Shown: positions 1 to 8,666, counted from the first letter of the stretch. The stretch: DNA of 64,000 bases from Magnetococcus sp. PR-3 (GCF_036689865.1 NZ_JBAHUQ010000022.1:1-64000), one strand, 5' to 3'. A program made the numbers and translations. Notes: generated by a model from the sequence alone, not told the origin.

Positions 1-105
1 TGATAAAAAAAAGTTGTTTGGGTTGAGCCGGATGGGGAAAATAAAATTTTGAGATGTTCACTCATGCATCATCATGGAAATCCTCTTTTAAGCCAGGAGC
101 CCATT

Positions 106-534
106 ATGCCCAGTTTGGATCTGCCCGATATCTCTGTTAGCTTTGCCGGTGGTAAAAAAGTGGATGCTTCCTTCGGGAGCTTCCTTATCCCAACCGATCA
201 GGCCGTTATGGATGGTGGAGAAGCGTCAGCCCCACAGCCATTTATGCTGTTTTTAGCGTCACTGGCGACATGTGCAGGTATCTTTGTGTTGGGGTTTTGT
301 CAAAAACGGGAGATTGATGCGGAGGGGATCCATTTAACCCAAACTCAAAAGTTTGCTGAAGGGCCAGATGGCAAACCAAGGTTGGCTGAGATCGGTATTC
401 AAATTCATGTTCCCCCTACTTTTCCTGAGAAGTATCAGGATGCTTTGGTGCGGGTTGCCAACCAATGTGCGGTTAAACAGGTGATTCAGGATCCCCCTGA
501 ATTTGTTGTAGAGACATGTGTGTCTGAAGCCTAA
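106..534 (+). CDS. OsmC-like family protein
   Basis: Predicted 142-aa soluble protein of the OsmC/Ohr superfamily, whose members reduce organic peroxides through a pair of cysteines. The family-type first cysteine is in SLATCAG on the central helix and the second in NQCAVKQ near the C-terminus; an extra Cys lies in GFCQKR. The length suits the family. I chose the ATG at 106 because AGGAG at 95-99 lies 6 nt upstream; an in-frame start at 49 would add an unconserved-looking leader. It is monocistronic and converges on argJ across a strong terminator. The substrate cannot be told from sequence, and many OsmC-like proteins have no proven peroxidase activity. Confidence 0.8.
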   Translation: MPSLDLPDISVSFAGGKKVDASFGSFLIPTDQAVMDGGEASAPQPFMLFLASLATCAGIFVLGFCQKREIDAEGIHLTQTQKFAEGPDGKPRLAEIGIQIHVPPTFPEKYQDALVRVANQCAVKQVIQDPPEFVVETCVSEA

Positions 535-568
535 AAAAAAGCCGCTGGGGTGACCCGGCGGCTTTTTT
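535..568. terminator. Bidirectional rho-independent terminator
   Basis: A 9-bp stem (541-549 with 554-562) closes on a GTGA loop, a GNRA-type tetraloop. It is flanked by an A-run before and a T-run after, so it can act on both strands. It separates the osmC-like gene from the convergent argJ. Confidence 0.88.
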
Positions 569-591
569 AACAAACTCACACTTTCACCAAC

Positions 592-1809
592 TTAACTGCG
601 ATAGTCAGCATTAATGCTGATATAGCCATGGGTTAGATCGCATGTCCAAATGGTTGCATGACCATGTCCCTGGTTTAATTGGATCGTCACCGAAATCTCT
701 TCTTCATTCATCACGGTTTGCCCCTGCTCTTCGGTATAGTCGCTGTGGCGCTGACCCCGTTGGACAATTTGTACATCGCCGAGAAAGATATCAATCAGAT
801 CTTCTTCAACAGCAACACCAGCCGCCCCAACCGCCATGCTGATACGACCCCAGTTGGGGTCTGAGCCTGCGAATGCTGTTTTAACCAGTGAGCTGGCGGC
901 AACGCCCATGGCTACCTGCCGTGCGGCTGATTCATCGACAGCCCCTTCTACAGTTACCGTGACAAATTTACTGGCGCCTTCACCATCCCGTACAATCCAT
1001 TGGGCCAGTTCAATGGCCAGATCATTGAGCATAGAGACAAAAGGGGCTAGGCGTTCATCCTCTTCTGTGTCAATGGGTGTATGTCCTGCAGCCCCAGAGG
1101 CAAACAGCATGAGGGTGTCGTTGGTGGAGCTGTCTCCATCAACTGTGATGCTGTTGAAGCTCACATTAACCGCTTGATTAAGGAGTTTTTGTAACAGCTC
1201 GCTCTCAATAGCGGCATCGGTAAACAGGTAGGCTAACATGGTGGCCATGTCGGGGTGGATCATGCCTGACCCTTTGGCCATTCCCACCAAGGTTACCGGC
1301 TTGCCATCAATCATGCAGTGACGGACACCTGCCTTTGGGAAGGTATCTGTTGTCATAATACCTTTGGCAGCCTCCCACCAATTGCCTGGTTGGAGGTTTT
1401 CAACCAGTGTGGGGATGGCCGCGTTGATTTTATGAGCAGGTAAAGCCTCCCCAATCACACCTGTAGAGGAGATGAAAATACGGTTATCTTGCAGGTCTAA
1501 GGTATCGGCAACCGTTTTACCGTTTGAAAGCGCATCCAGCATTCCTTTGGGGCCATTGCTGACATTGGCGTTACCGGAATTCACCAGTAGCGCACGCGCT
1601 TCCCCCTCTTGAAGTCGGTCTCGGCATAGCGTTACCGTAGGAGAAACAATACGGTTTTTGGTAAACACCCCCGCAACATGGGTACCGGGCTGCATCTCAA
1701 CCAAGGTGAGATCCAAAATCTCATCTTTTTTAATACCACATGCGGTTGCAGATGCCCGAAAACCAGCAATAGGTGGAAGTTCTGGGGTAGGGGGGGTGCC
1801 GACAGCCAT
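592..1809 (-). CDS. argJ: Arginine biosynthesis bifunctional protein ArgJ (ornithine acetyltransferase)
   Basis: 405-aa ArgJ. It transfers acetyl from N-acetylornithine to glutamate and in many bacteria also makes N-acetylglutamate from acetyl-CoA, giving the cyclic arginine pathway. The autoproteolysis site is visible as HPDMATML: cleavage between Ala189 and Thr190 would give alpha and beta chains, with Thr190 as nucleophile. KGSGMIHPDMA and the DGDSSTNDT segment are family signatures. The start is the ATG at 1809. It is transcribed away from the unknown gene and mutT; argJ and mutT are neighbours in many proteobacteria, but here they are divergent. It is full length with all key residues. 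Whether it is mono- or bifunctional is not decidable from sequence. Confidence 0.96.
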   Translation of the reverse strand: MAVGTPPTPELPPIAGFRASATACGIKKDEILDLTLVEMQPGTHVAGVFTKNRIVSPTVTLCRDRLQEGEARALLVNSGNANVSNGPKGMLDALSNGKTVADTLDLQDNRIFISSTGVIGEALPAHKINAAIPTLVENLQPGNWWEAAKGIMTTDTFPKAGVRHCMIDGKPVTLVGMAKGSGMIHPDMATMLAYLFTDAAIESELLQKLLNQAVNVSFNSITVDGDSSTNDTLMLFASGAAGHTPIDTEEDERLAPFVSMLNDLAIELAQWIVRDGEGASKFVTVTVEGAVDESAARQVAMGVAASSLVKTAFAGSDPNWGRISMAVGAAGVAVEEDLIDIFLGDVQIVQRGQRHSDYTEEQGQTVMNEEEISVTIQLNQGHGHATIWTCDLTHGYISINADYRS

Positions 1810-1895
1810 GGGAACGCCTCGTCAAAATGGTACAAAACAGGTATAGTCACTGAACTGTCTATTCTGACCTGAGTTGCTTGAGGATGGAAGCATTG

Positions 1896-2336
1896 ATGTT
1901 TACTGAACGCCTAAAAGGCACTTTTGATGGCCTGTTTCGACTGGAAGATGCTCGTACCCTTGGTGAGAAGTTGAACCAGATGGGAGCATGGTATGTGGTG
2001 CAGCCTGATGCACTTGATCAACCTGTGGACCCTATGAGTGCAGAGGCGGCCAGTCAGCATTATCACACCTTGGTGGAAGAGATCCTGGCCGCAGAGAAGG
2101 GGATATGGAGCACCATGGTCTATGTGCAAAGCCAGGAAGATCCCCAGTTAATCAAAGTGTACCATCCCAAACGGGCTGGGTGTGGTTGTGGGGGGAGTAG
2201 TGGCATTACACCCTGGTGGCTTTTTTCAAAAGCTCAACCGGAGCCGGTACCTCAATGGCAGAAGAGTGAAAGTTGTGAGCTACCCGCCAATGGTGAGGCC
2301 AAAAAAGGCTTTATTACTCGGCTATTCTCCAAATGA
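1896..2336 (+). CDS. Conserved-looking protein of unknown function
   Basis: 146-aa protein that I do not recognise. It has no signal peptide or clear membrane segment. The first ~85 residues are mixed alpha/beta in character; then comes a Cys/Gly cluster (KRAGCGCGGSSG) followed by Trp-rich PWWLFSKA, and a lysine-rich C-terminus. The CGCGG cluster could bind metal, but with two cysteines this is speculative. The ATG at 1896 is preferred because GGAAG at 1886-1890 is 5 nt upstream; in-frame TTG 1878 and ATG 1884 are alternatives. It overlaps mutT by 4 nt (ATGA), so the two are probably translationally coupled and share a transcript divergent from argJ. Confidence 0.7.
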   Translation: MFTERLKGTFDGLFRLEDARTLGEKLNQMGAWYVVQPDALDQPVDPMSAEAASQHYHTLVEEILAAEKGIWSTMVYVQSQEDPQLIKVYHPKRAGCGCGGSSGITPWWLFSKAQPEPVPQWQKSESCELPANGEAKKGFITRLFSK

Positions 2337-2755
2337 GCAAGAGAGAGAGCAAGCCTCTTTTATTGGTTTCAGCTGCGCTGATTATGCACCAGCAACAGGT
2401 ATTGTTAACCCAACGTAAACGGGGTGGGCATTTGGCGTTACACTGGGAGTTTCCGGGTGGTAAGTTGCATCCGGGTGAAAGCCCTGAAGAGGCGCTGGTC
2501 AGAGAAATTGACGAAGAGGTTGGATTAAAAATTCAAGATCTTAGCCCTTGGGCTTTTGTCTCCCATGCTTATGAGGATTTTCATCTGCTTATGCCTGTCT
2601 TTCGGGTGGGGGCTTTTACGGGCACCCCTCAGGCCTTAGATGTTGAAGCTGTTAAATGGTTTGATCTGCCCTCTTTAAAAGAACTTACATTCCCCCCTGC
2701 TGATCAGCCGTTGCTGGCACAGCTCTTTGCCGAACATCAGCAATCCTACCCTTAG
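2333..2755 (+). CDS. mutT: MutT-type Nudix hydrolase (probable 8-oxo-dGTP diphosphatase)
   Basis: 140-aa Nudix hydrolase. The Nudix box spans residues 43-65: Gly43, Glu49 and the REIDEEVGL core at 57-65, so all metal-binding acidic residues are present. N-terminal LVSAALIMHQQQVLLTQRKR and WEFPGGK are typical of MutT, which removes 8-oxo-dGTP from the nucleotide pool. Its start overlaps the stop of the preceding unknown gene (ATGA), implying coupling. There is no C-terminal thiamine-phosphate synthase fusion, which occurs in some proteobacterial MutT proteins. The substrate is assigned by family resemblance only. Confidence 0.88.
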   Translation: MSKRESKPLLLVSAALIMHQQQVLLTQRKRGGHLALHWEFPGGKLHPGESPEEALVREIDEEVGLKIQDLSPWAFVSHAYEDFHLLMPVFRVGAFTGTPQALDVEAVKWFDLPSLKELTFPPADQPLLAQLFAEHQQSYP

Positions 2756-2802
2756 CCTGCCAGGGTTTATGCCGATCTTTACATGATCTAACACTGGGCT
2801 GG

Positions 2803-4224
2803 CTATATGAGATCTTCAGCCGTTAAGTTTGTACCCTGGGCAGGTGGCAGTGGCTGAGGCCTTGCGGCTTTGCTTGATGGCACTGGTTTTTCGGATTCAA
2901 CACGGTTACGTCCCCCCTCTTTGGCGCGGTATAGAGCCCGATCGGCCCGTTCCGTAATGCTGCGTGCCTGATCTTCCAACTCAAATTCAGTGACACCAAA
3001 GCTGCTGGTAATCTGCCCAACTTCAGGAAAAGGTGTCTGTTCGATGAGCTGACGCAGTTTATCCGCCAGTTGGTAGGCATCCTCCAGGTGGATCTCAGGG
3101 CAGATCACCATAAACTCTTCACCACCCCAGCGTGCCAGGGTATCCGAAGCTCGTAAGTTCTCTGCAACGGCGTGGGAGAGAATACGTAGGACATCATCAC
3201 CGATTTGATGGCCAAAACGATCATTAACCCGTTTAAAGTGATCAATATCAAAAAGGATGATGGAAAAGGGGCTGCCGTGGCGCCTTCCTCGTTGCATCTC
3301 AGCATTTAAAATTTGTTGTAACCGTGCGCGGTTAGCCACACCAGTAAGACCGTCGGTAAAGGCGATCTCTTCGAGCTTTCTCATGTGGGATTCAATGCTG
3401 GCGATATCTGCAAATGTGAAGATTAATTTATTCTGATCTTCCAAACGGTTGACCGATGCCGCAAACGGTCGCAACTCCAAGCTGCTCTGGCCATTATTTG
3501 TTTTACACTCACAATCGACTTCTCCACCTACACAGCGAAGGTAGACAATGGATTGGTTCTCGCCCTCTTCCAGCAAAGCTTGGCTGATCTGTGAACTATC
3601 CTTGGTTAAGGAAAAGCTTCGATCACCCAGGCTGAGCAGGACATCCAAACCAAGCTGTTGTTGCGCTTGGAAAGACCGGAGATCTTCAACCCCTAAAAAT
3701 TTAATAAAAGCCTTGTTTAAATGCTCAATAATGCCTTCACGAATAACCACCAGAGGGTTGGTTTGGATGTCTAAGAGAAAGCGGGCGTAGGCATTGGCCT
3801 CTTCCCGTTCGCGTTGCCGCCAAAGATTACGGGCACAACGCAAAACCGCGCCGATAAGCTGATGGGGGTCCGTTGGCTTGAGTACATATTGGTCAATACT
3901 CAGCTCAATGGCACGCATGAAAAAATTTTCGTCATTATAGGCCGTGGTGACGATGATGGGGGTGTGGGTGTCATCGCTACGGATGGCTCTGGCCATGGAT
4001 AGGCCGTCCATTTTAGGCATAAGGATGTCGGTGATAATGAGATCAGGCTGTTGCTGGCGGTATTTTTCCAGCCCCTGTTCACCATTCTCAGCAACAAGTA
4101 AAGTACCAACCCTGCGGCGAAGAAAAATGCACAGCTGTTCGCGAATCTCTTCATTATCCTCAGCATAAAGGACGGTTAGAGATTTTAATAGGTCAGTATC
4201 CGTTGGTGAAGTATTAGTTGTCAT
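2803..4224 (-). CDS. Response regulator with GGDEF domain (diguanylate cyclase)
   Basis: 473-aa protein. Residues 14-130 form a receiver domain with acidic pocket E22/D23, phospho-acceptor D66 (in DLIITDILMPKMDG), T93/T94 and K116. Residues 150-280 form a PAS-like sensor region. Residues 284-440 form a GGDEF domain with active site GGEEF at 367-371. An inhibitory I-site RxxD (RASD, 358-361) lies exactly five residues before it, so c-di-GMP product inhibition is expected. The C-terminal ~30 residues are Pro/Ala-rich and low complexity. No histidine kinase is adjacent. The domain set predicts phosphorylation-controlled c-di-GMP synthesis; the input signal is unknown. Confidence 0.92.
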   Translation of the reverse strand: MTTNTSPTDTDLLKSLTVLYAEDNEEIREQLCIFLRRRVGTLLVAENGEQGLEKYRQQQPDLIITDILMPKMDGLSMARAIRSDDTHTPIIVTTAYNDENFFMRAIELSIDQYVLKPTDPHQLIGAVLRCARNLWRQREREEANAYARFLLDIQTNPLVVIREGIIEHLNKAFIKFLGVEDLRSFQAQQQLGLDVLLSLGDRSFSLTKDSSQISQALLEEGENQSIVYLRCVGGEVDCECKTNNGQSSLELRPFAASVNRLEDQNKLIFTFADIASIESHMRKLEEIAFTDGLTGVANRARLQQILNAEMQRGRRHGSPFSIILFDIDHFKRVNDRFGHQIGDDVLRILSHAVAENLRASDTLARWGGEEFMVICPEIHLEDAYQLADKLRQLIEQTPFPEVGQITSSFGVTEFELEDQARSITERADRALYRAKEGGRNRVESEKPVPSSKAARPQPLPPAQGTNLTAEDLI

Positions 4225-4442
4225 GGCTACCCATGCGCCGGAAATTAAAAAGATAAAATGAGTTATGAATTTGTTATGTTCCGGTGCAAAACCCCTTCAT
4301 CCAGTCTAGGCCCTTCACCTATGAAGTAAATGAAAAAATGGTGAAGAATTATAAACAAGAACGCTTTTCGTTCTGTTTTGAAGTGGTTATTGTCATGCAC
4401 CGTCTAATTATGAGTGACAGGTTTGTGAAAATAATCTCTTAT

Positions 4443-5348
4443 TTAATCGGTTTTTGGAAGATACATATTGTTACCACCGGGATCTTCAGCTTTCCAACCC
4501 AGGGAAAAAATAATATCCAAAGAGACAGGAATAGGCCCATTTTCAGTGACCTGTTGTTGCTTCCTATAGATCGCTTCAAGTTGTTGCAGCCAGTTACGTC
4601 CAGCGAGGCCTGTTGCTCTAGGTAGGTGAGGATTGCCCGTACCCATAAAACGAAACTCTTCTAAAAGGCTCTCTAGGTTGGGGAAGGGGAAACTGGCGCC
4701 CTCTTTGTCGGTAAAAGGTAAGGTGTATCCACTACTGGCTAAAAGGTCTCCGACATCCTGAATATCGACAGCACGCGGTAGTCGGGGTAAAGGCTTGCCA
4801 TGGTTTTGTTGGTCCAGTTGGGCTAAGGCTGCTCTGAGTTCACGAAAATTCTCACTCCCAGGTTGTGAAGCCAGTAAAAAACCGTTGCCCCGTAAAACAC
4901 GGCGGATCTCAGCCAGTGTTTTTTTCATATCCGGGCTCCAGTGCAGGGTTAAGTTGGATATGACACCATCAAAACTGCCATCTGCATAAGGGAGCTCCTC
5001 TAAACCGCTACAAAGAAAAGGGGCTTGGACCGTTTTGAACAGTTTTCGTGTGGGGGCTGGGCGTAAGGCGGCGGCCCAACCTGGCTCTAGGGTTTGTGTA
5101 ATGAGCTGCGCTTTAGGCCACTGTTTTTCAATGGCCTGTGTTAAAACCGTATCGCGGCACCCCAGCAACAGTAGCCGTTTGGGTTGAATACGCATTTCTG
5201 AAAGACGCTCAGCCATAACCACCGCCGTTTCTGGCACGGGCCCATCTTGCAGAGGGGCGTTGGGTAACGCCCGCTGGAGTATGCGTCGTACCCGTTTAGG
5301 GTCTATTTTGGCGGTCACGGGGGTGGGCATCTGAACCATAGGCTGCAT
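4443..5348 (-). CDS. Class I SAM-dependent methyltransferase, BioC/NDUFAF5-like
   Basis: 301-aa Rossmann-fold methyltransferase. The SAM motif I region is degenerate (LLLLGCRDT). The Methyltransf_11 core shows LPYADGSFDGVISNLTLHW and LAEIRRVLRGNGFLLAS. The C-terminal RLPRAVDIQDVGDLLASSGY segment is shared by malonyl-ACP methyltransferase BioC and by NDUFAF5-type proteins, the complex I assembly factors. In alphaproteobacteria the NDUFAF5-like gene commonly sits divergent from comF-grxC-nitrilase, as here, which favours that subgroup over biotin synthesis; no bio gene is nearby. The ATG at 5348 has AGGAG 7 nt upstream. The substrate is not certain. Confidence 0.8.
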   Translation of the reverse strand: MQPMVQMPTPVTAKIDPKRVRRILQRALPNAPLQDGPVPETAVVMAERLSEMRIQPKRLLLLGCRDTVLTQAIEKQWPKAQLITQTLEPGWAAALRPAPTRKLFKTVQAPFLCSGLEELPYADGSFDGVISNLTLHWSPDMKKTLAEIRRVLRGNGFLLASQPGSENFRELRAALAQLDQQNHGKPLPRLPRAVDIQDVGDLLASSGYTLPFTDKEGASFPFPNLESLLEEFRFMGTGNPHLPRATGLAGRNWLQQLEAIYRKQQQVTENGPIPVSLDIIFSLGWKAEDPGGNNMYLPKTD

Positions 5349-5419
5349 GGCAAACTCCTAGTATCATGGGCAGCAGTAAGTGTGAGTATGGTGCAAATCC
5401 ATTAACAAAGGTGCAAGGG

Positions 5420-6166
5420 ATGTTCGATCATCCATGGCTAAATCTACTGCTGCCAAGTCGCTGTCCTCTGTGTGGTGTGAGGGTTACGGATAAATATAGC
5501 CTGTGTGAAAGTTGTTGGCAGTGTTTACCCCTGCAGCCTTTGCAGTTGTGTCACCGCTGTGGAGAGGAGGTGACCATGGCACTACCCAATGGCTGTGGTT
5601 TTTGCCGGGAACGTCTCTTGATCCAAGATCGTACCATTTGTGCTTTTCCTTATGAACCGCCGGTTTCCTCTCTATTGTTGGGCGCCAAGTTTGCCGATAA
5701 GAACCGCTGGGCTGCAATCATCGCCTCTTGGGGCTGGCTACGTTGCCATGAGCAGCTGCGAGAGCTAAACATTGAAGGGGTTGTGCCGATCCCATTACAT
5801 GCCAAACGATTGCGGCAAAGGCGCTTTAACCAGTCTGCGCTATTGGCAGGCCAGCTGGCCAAACGGTTAGAGAAACCTTTGTGGACAGATAATCTAACGC
5901 GGCACAGGATGACCCGTCCACAAACGCGTTTGGACCGTAAACAGCGCCAGGCCAATGTTATGAACAGTTTTTTAGCGCAGTTTGATGCGTCACCACCCCA
6001 ACATCTCTTGCTTGTTGATGATACCATGACCACAGGTGCAACAGTGAGTGAAGCTGCAAAAGCACTGAAGCAGGCTGGTGTTCAAGAGGTCACCGTCATG
6101 GTTATGGCCAAAGCCATGAACCATGGCATGGCCTTGCATCAACGCACACCGTTTACAATTCCATGA
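5420..6166 (+). CDS. ComF family phosphoribosyltransferase-like protein
   Basis: 248 aa. The N-terminal zinc-finger region has paired cysteines (C15/C18, C29/C32, then C44/C47 and C59/C62). It is followed by a PRTase fold with the PRPP-binding loop DDTMTTGAT at 200-208 and the ComF signature RQRRFNQSALLAGQLAKRL. Family members take part in DNA uptake in competent bacteria, but many non-competent species carry them and no other competence gene is here. An upstream in-frame ATG at 5366 leaves only 17 nt to the divergent methyltransferase, so I prefer the ATG at 5420, which leaves 71 nt for promoters. The Shine-Dalgarno is poor for both. The biochemical role is unproven. Confidence 0.82.
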   Translation: MFDHPWLNLLLPSRCPLCGVRVTDKYSLCESCWQCLPLQPLQLCHRCGEEVTMALPNGCGFCRERLLIQDRTICAFPYEPPVSSLLLGAKFADKNRWAAIIASWGWLRCHEQLRELNIEGVVPIPLHAKRLRQRRFNQSALLAGQLAKRLEKPLWTDNLTRHRMTRPQTRLDRKQRQANVMNSFLAQFDASPPQHLLLVDDTMTTGATVSEAAKALKQAGVQEVTVMVMAKAMNHGMALHQRTPFTIP

Positions 6167-6354
6167 CTTGAAGCGCAAATGCGCTTGCCGCTAGGGCAGG
6201 GCATCGTTTACATTTGAAACATATATCGACATTGAGAAGCTTCCGCTGGCCTGTCCAGAGGGGGGCTGTATAGGTTCGTAAGTTTGATCTAGCGCATAAT
6301 TCGTTAGAGTTAATACGGTCAAATGACCTCACTTCTGTTCGTTAAGGAATGACC

Positions 6355-6612
6355 ATGGCTGAAATTACCATCTACTCCACCACCATTTGCCCTTTCTGCG
6401 TGCGGGCCAAGCAGTTGTTTAAGAAAAAAGGAGTAGCGTTTAATGAGATTAATTTAGATAAACAGCCAAGTTTGCGTGATCAGATGTTGGAAAAGTCGGG
6501 TGGTCGCCGCACAGTCCCACAAATCTTTATTGGTGAACGCCATGTCGGTGGCTGTGATGATCTTTATGAGTTGGAGCTGGATGGTGAGTTGGATCCGTTG
6601 CTCGGTCTGTAA
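6355..6612 (+). CDS. grxC: Glutaredoxin 3 (GrxC)
   Basis: 85-aa glutaredoxin with dithiol active site CPFC (C12, C15), the cis-Pro segment RRTVPQIFIG and the glutathione-binding GGCDDLYEL motif, all as in GrxC. It reduces disulfides using glutathione in the cytoplasm. The start is the second ATG (6355): AAGGA at 6344-6348 is 6 nt upstream, whereas it abuts the ATG at 6349. It follows comF after 188 nt and precedes the nitrilase-family gene by 11 nt, a gene order conserved in alphaproteobacteria. Confidence 0.95.
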   Translation: MAEITIYSTTICPFCVRAKQLFKKKGVAFNEINLDKQPSLRDQMLEKSGGRRTVPQIFIGERHVGGCDDLYELELDGELDPLLGL

Positions 6613-6623
6613 AGGTACGATCC

Positions 6624-7454
6624 ATGCCCCTTCGTTCCCATGCCCGCCCGGTACTCGCTGCTGTTATTCAAACCAATAGTGGCAATGACCGGGCTTATAA
6701 TCTTCAGCGGGCAGAAGATCTATTAGAACAGGCTGCTGCTTCTGGCGCGGGTCTGTTTGTTTTGCCGGAGAATTTCTCTTTTTTTGGGGCCAGTGAGTCT
6801 GAAAAACTGGCACAACGAGAAGATCCCGAGCAGGGCCCAAGTTTAAAGATGATTCAGGCTTTTGCTCAACGTCATGGTGCCTGGGTTGTGGCGGGGACCA
6901 TTCCGACAGATGTTGGCGAGTCTGGCCGTGTAGGGAACAGCAGTTATGTGGTCAATGCCGAAGGGCAGGTGGTTGCCCGGTATGATAAAATTCACCTGTT
7001 TGATGTGACCCTTAACGGTGGGGAAGGGTATCGGGAGTCCGATATCATTCAGGCCGGTAAACTTCCGATGGTAGTGGATAGCCCGTTTGGAAAAATTGGT
7101 CTATCGGTTTGTTATGATCTGCGTTTTCCAGAGCTCTATCGTCGTTTGACCGAGGCCGGAGCAGAAATTTTGACCGTACCCTCCGCCTTTACTTTGACCA
7201 CCGGGCATGCCCACTGGGAGTTGCTGCTCCGAGCCCGTGCTGTTGAGAATTTTTGCCATGTGTTGGCCCCTAATCAGTGGGGGCGCCATCCGGCTAACCG
7301 CAAAACCTATGGGCACTCTATGATCATTGAGCCCTGGGGAACCGTCATCGGGCGGGTTGCCGATGGTGAAGGTTATGCGTTGGCTCCGTTGGACCCTAAG
7401 CGGTTACAGCGGTGTCGAACCCAGATCCCCTGCTTAGACCACCGTGTTCTCTAG
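6624..7454 (+). CDS. Carbon-nitrogen hydrolase (nitrilase superfamily, Nit1/Nit2-like)
   Basis: 276-aa nitrilase-superfamily amidase with the full catalytic triad: E49 (VLPENFSFFG), K122 (RYDKIHLFDV) and C163 (SVCYDLRFPELYR). FPELYRRL and GHAHWELLLRARAVEN are characteristic of the Nit1/Nit2 (NitFhit-related) branch. Enzymes of this branch hydrolyse deaminated glutathione or alpha-keto acid amides as metabolite repair. The spacing to grxC is 11 nt, so the two are probably co-transcribed, and a glutathione-related substrate would fit that partner. The start ATG 6624 has AAAGG just upstream. The substrate is inferred from the subfamily. Confidence 0.9.
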   Translation: MPLRSHARPVLAAVIQTNSGNDRAYNLQRAEDLLEQAAASGAGLFVLPENFSFFGASESEKLAQREDPEQGPSLKMIQAFAQRHGAWVVAGTIPTDVGESGRVGNSSYVVNAEGQVVARYDKIHLFDVTLNGGEGYRESDIIQAGKLPMVVDSPFGKIGLSVCYDLRFPELYRRLTEAGAEILTVPSAFTLTTGHAHWELLLRARAVENFCHVLAPNQWGRHPANRKTYGHSMIIEPWGTVIGRVADGEGYALAPLDPKRLQRCRTQIPCLDHRVL

Positions 7455-7493
7455 TGGTTGTTGTGGGAGAGAAAAGAGCAGGAGGAGCTGCGC

Positions 7494-8666
7494 ATGATTC
7501 AACAGCTGCTTAACCGACTGTTGGGGGATACTCAAACAGACCCAAGAGGTTTGTTGGCCCCCTGGTATCATACCGAATTGATTGCTTCTCAGCGGGCTGT
7601 CTTAATGATCTCCCGCGTTCGTATGGTCTCTGCTATCTTTGCTATTCTTACCCCGTTATGGGTGATCTTGGATCTGCTGTTTCTTCCTCAAGAGGTTTGG
7701 CCTGCTCTGGCAGTGGCACGTTTGATCGCGGCGGGTTCTTTTGGGGCGCTGGCGCTGGTTTTTCATAGTTCAGACCGGTTGCGGGATGCCTATGTGGGCT
7801 TGGCCGCGATGTTGGCCATTCCTATGTCCTTTTTTATCTACTCCCACGCGCTGTTTTCTGAATATCCCTTAATGCTCTCAGAAATTGCCCGTTCCCTGGT
7901 GACAGGCTATGCCTTTTTGCCTTTTGTGATGGTTGCTGGTTTGGCTGTTTTTCCGCTGACTGCGCTGGAGGGCATTCTCTTTATGTTGCCCACCGTTGGG
8001 GCCGAGATGTTCTTTGGTGCATATGATTTTGGCACTGTCAGTGTGGATGCCCACATGGGCTTGGTGTGGCTGTTGGGTTTAATTGGTGGCGTTACACTGA
8101 TCTCTGCCATGAGTCAGTTACATTTTTTGAGTGAGATTATTCATAAATCGTCCCATGATGCTCTGACCAAAGCCTATACCCGCGGTACAGGCTTTGAGCT
8201 GTTGGAAAAATACTATCTCTTAGCTGAGCGTAATCAGTCTGCACTCTCTTTGGTGTTTATCGATCTGGATAATTTTAAGTCAATTAATGATGCCTATGGG
8301 CATGACCGGGGGGATGATGTATTGAAGCAGGCGGCAGCTTCTATTCAATCCAGCATGCGCCGGGTGGACTTTTTGGTGCGTTGGGGGGGCGAAGAGTTTA
8401 TTGCTGTACTGCCCAATACCAAAGCAGAAGAGATGATGTATGTTCAAGATCGGTTGGCCGACGTGGGGTTGGGGATCCGCCCTGATGGCGCACCTGTGAC
8501 CGCCAGCCTGGGGTTGGCTGAGTTTGTGAGTGATCAAACAAAGAGTTTGGATGAGCTCATCGAGTTGGCAGATAAACGTATGTACCGGGCCAAACAGAGT
8601 GGTAAAAACCGTATCTGTTACGGGGATACCGAAGAGGATATGACCCCGACGGGGCTTTTTATCTAA
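7494..8666 (+). CDS. Membrane-anchored GGDEF protein (diguanylate cyclase)
   Basis: 390 aa. An N-terminal half with about six hydrophobic segments (residues ~45-215) resembles MASE-type membrane sensor modules. A GGDEF domain follows (~220-380) with active site GGEEF at 298-302. The I-site RRVD at 289-292 is placed correctly five residues before it. SHDALTKAYTRG and FIDLDNFKSIND are standard GGDEF motifs, so it should be an active, product-inhibited c-di-GMP synthase. The ATG at 7494 is chosen because GGAGGAG at 7481-7487 is 6 nt upstream; an in-frame TTG at 7458 is less likely. It follows the nitrilase gene closely and may share its transcript. The sensed signal is unknown. Confidence 0.9.
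   Translation: MIQQLLNRLLGDTQTDPRGLLAPWYHTELIASQRAVLMISRVRMVSAIFAILTPLWVILDLLFLPQEVWPALAVARLIAAGSFGALALVFHSSDRLRDAYVGLAAMLAIPMSFFIYSHALFSEYPLMLSEIARSLVTGYAFLPFVMVAGLAVFPLTALEGILFMLPTVGAEMFFGAYDFGTVSVDAHMGLVWLLGLIGGVTLISAMSQLHFLSEIIHKSSHDALTKAYTRGTGFELLEKYYLLAERNQSALSLVFIDLDNFKSINDAYGHDRGDDVLKQAAASIQSSMRRVDFLVRWGGEEFIAVLPNTKAEEMMYVQDRLADVGLGIRPDGAPVTASLGLAEFVSDQTKSLDELIELADKRMYRAKQSGKNRICYGDTEEDMTPTGLFI

Noticed and set aside
4358-4374. Hairpin AGAACG-CTTTT-CGTTCT as terminator of the methyltransferase gene
   Set aside because: The stem is only 6 bp and AT-rich on either side, without a proper T-run on the minus strand.
4284-4625. Plus-strand ORF of 113 codons
   Set aside because: Its 3' half lies antisense to the methyltransferase gene and its 5' half is non-coding in character.
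4443-5348. BioC (biotin synthesis) assignment
   Set aside because: Motifs fit BioC and NDUFAF5-like proteins alike, but no biotin gene is near and the comF-grxC context favours the NDUFAF5-like group.
6171-6186. AAGCGC-AAAT-GCGCTT hairpin after comF
   Set aside because: A short stem with no T-run; too weak to call a terminator.
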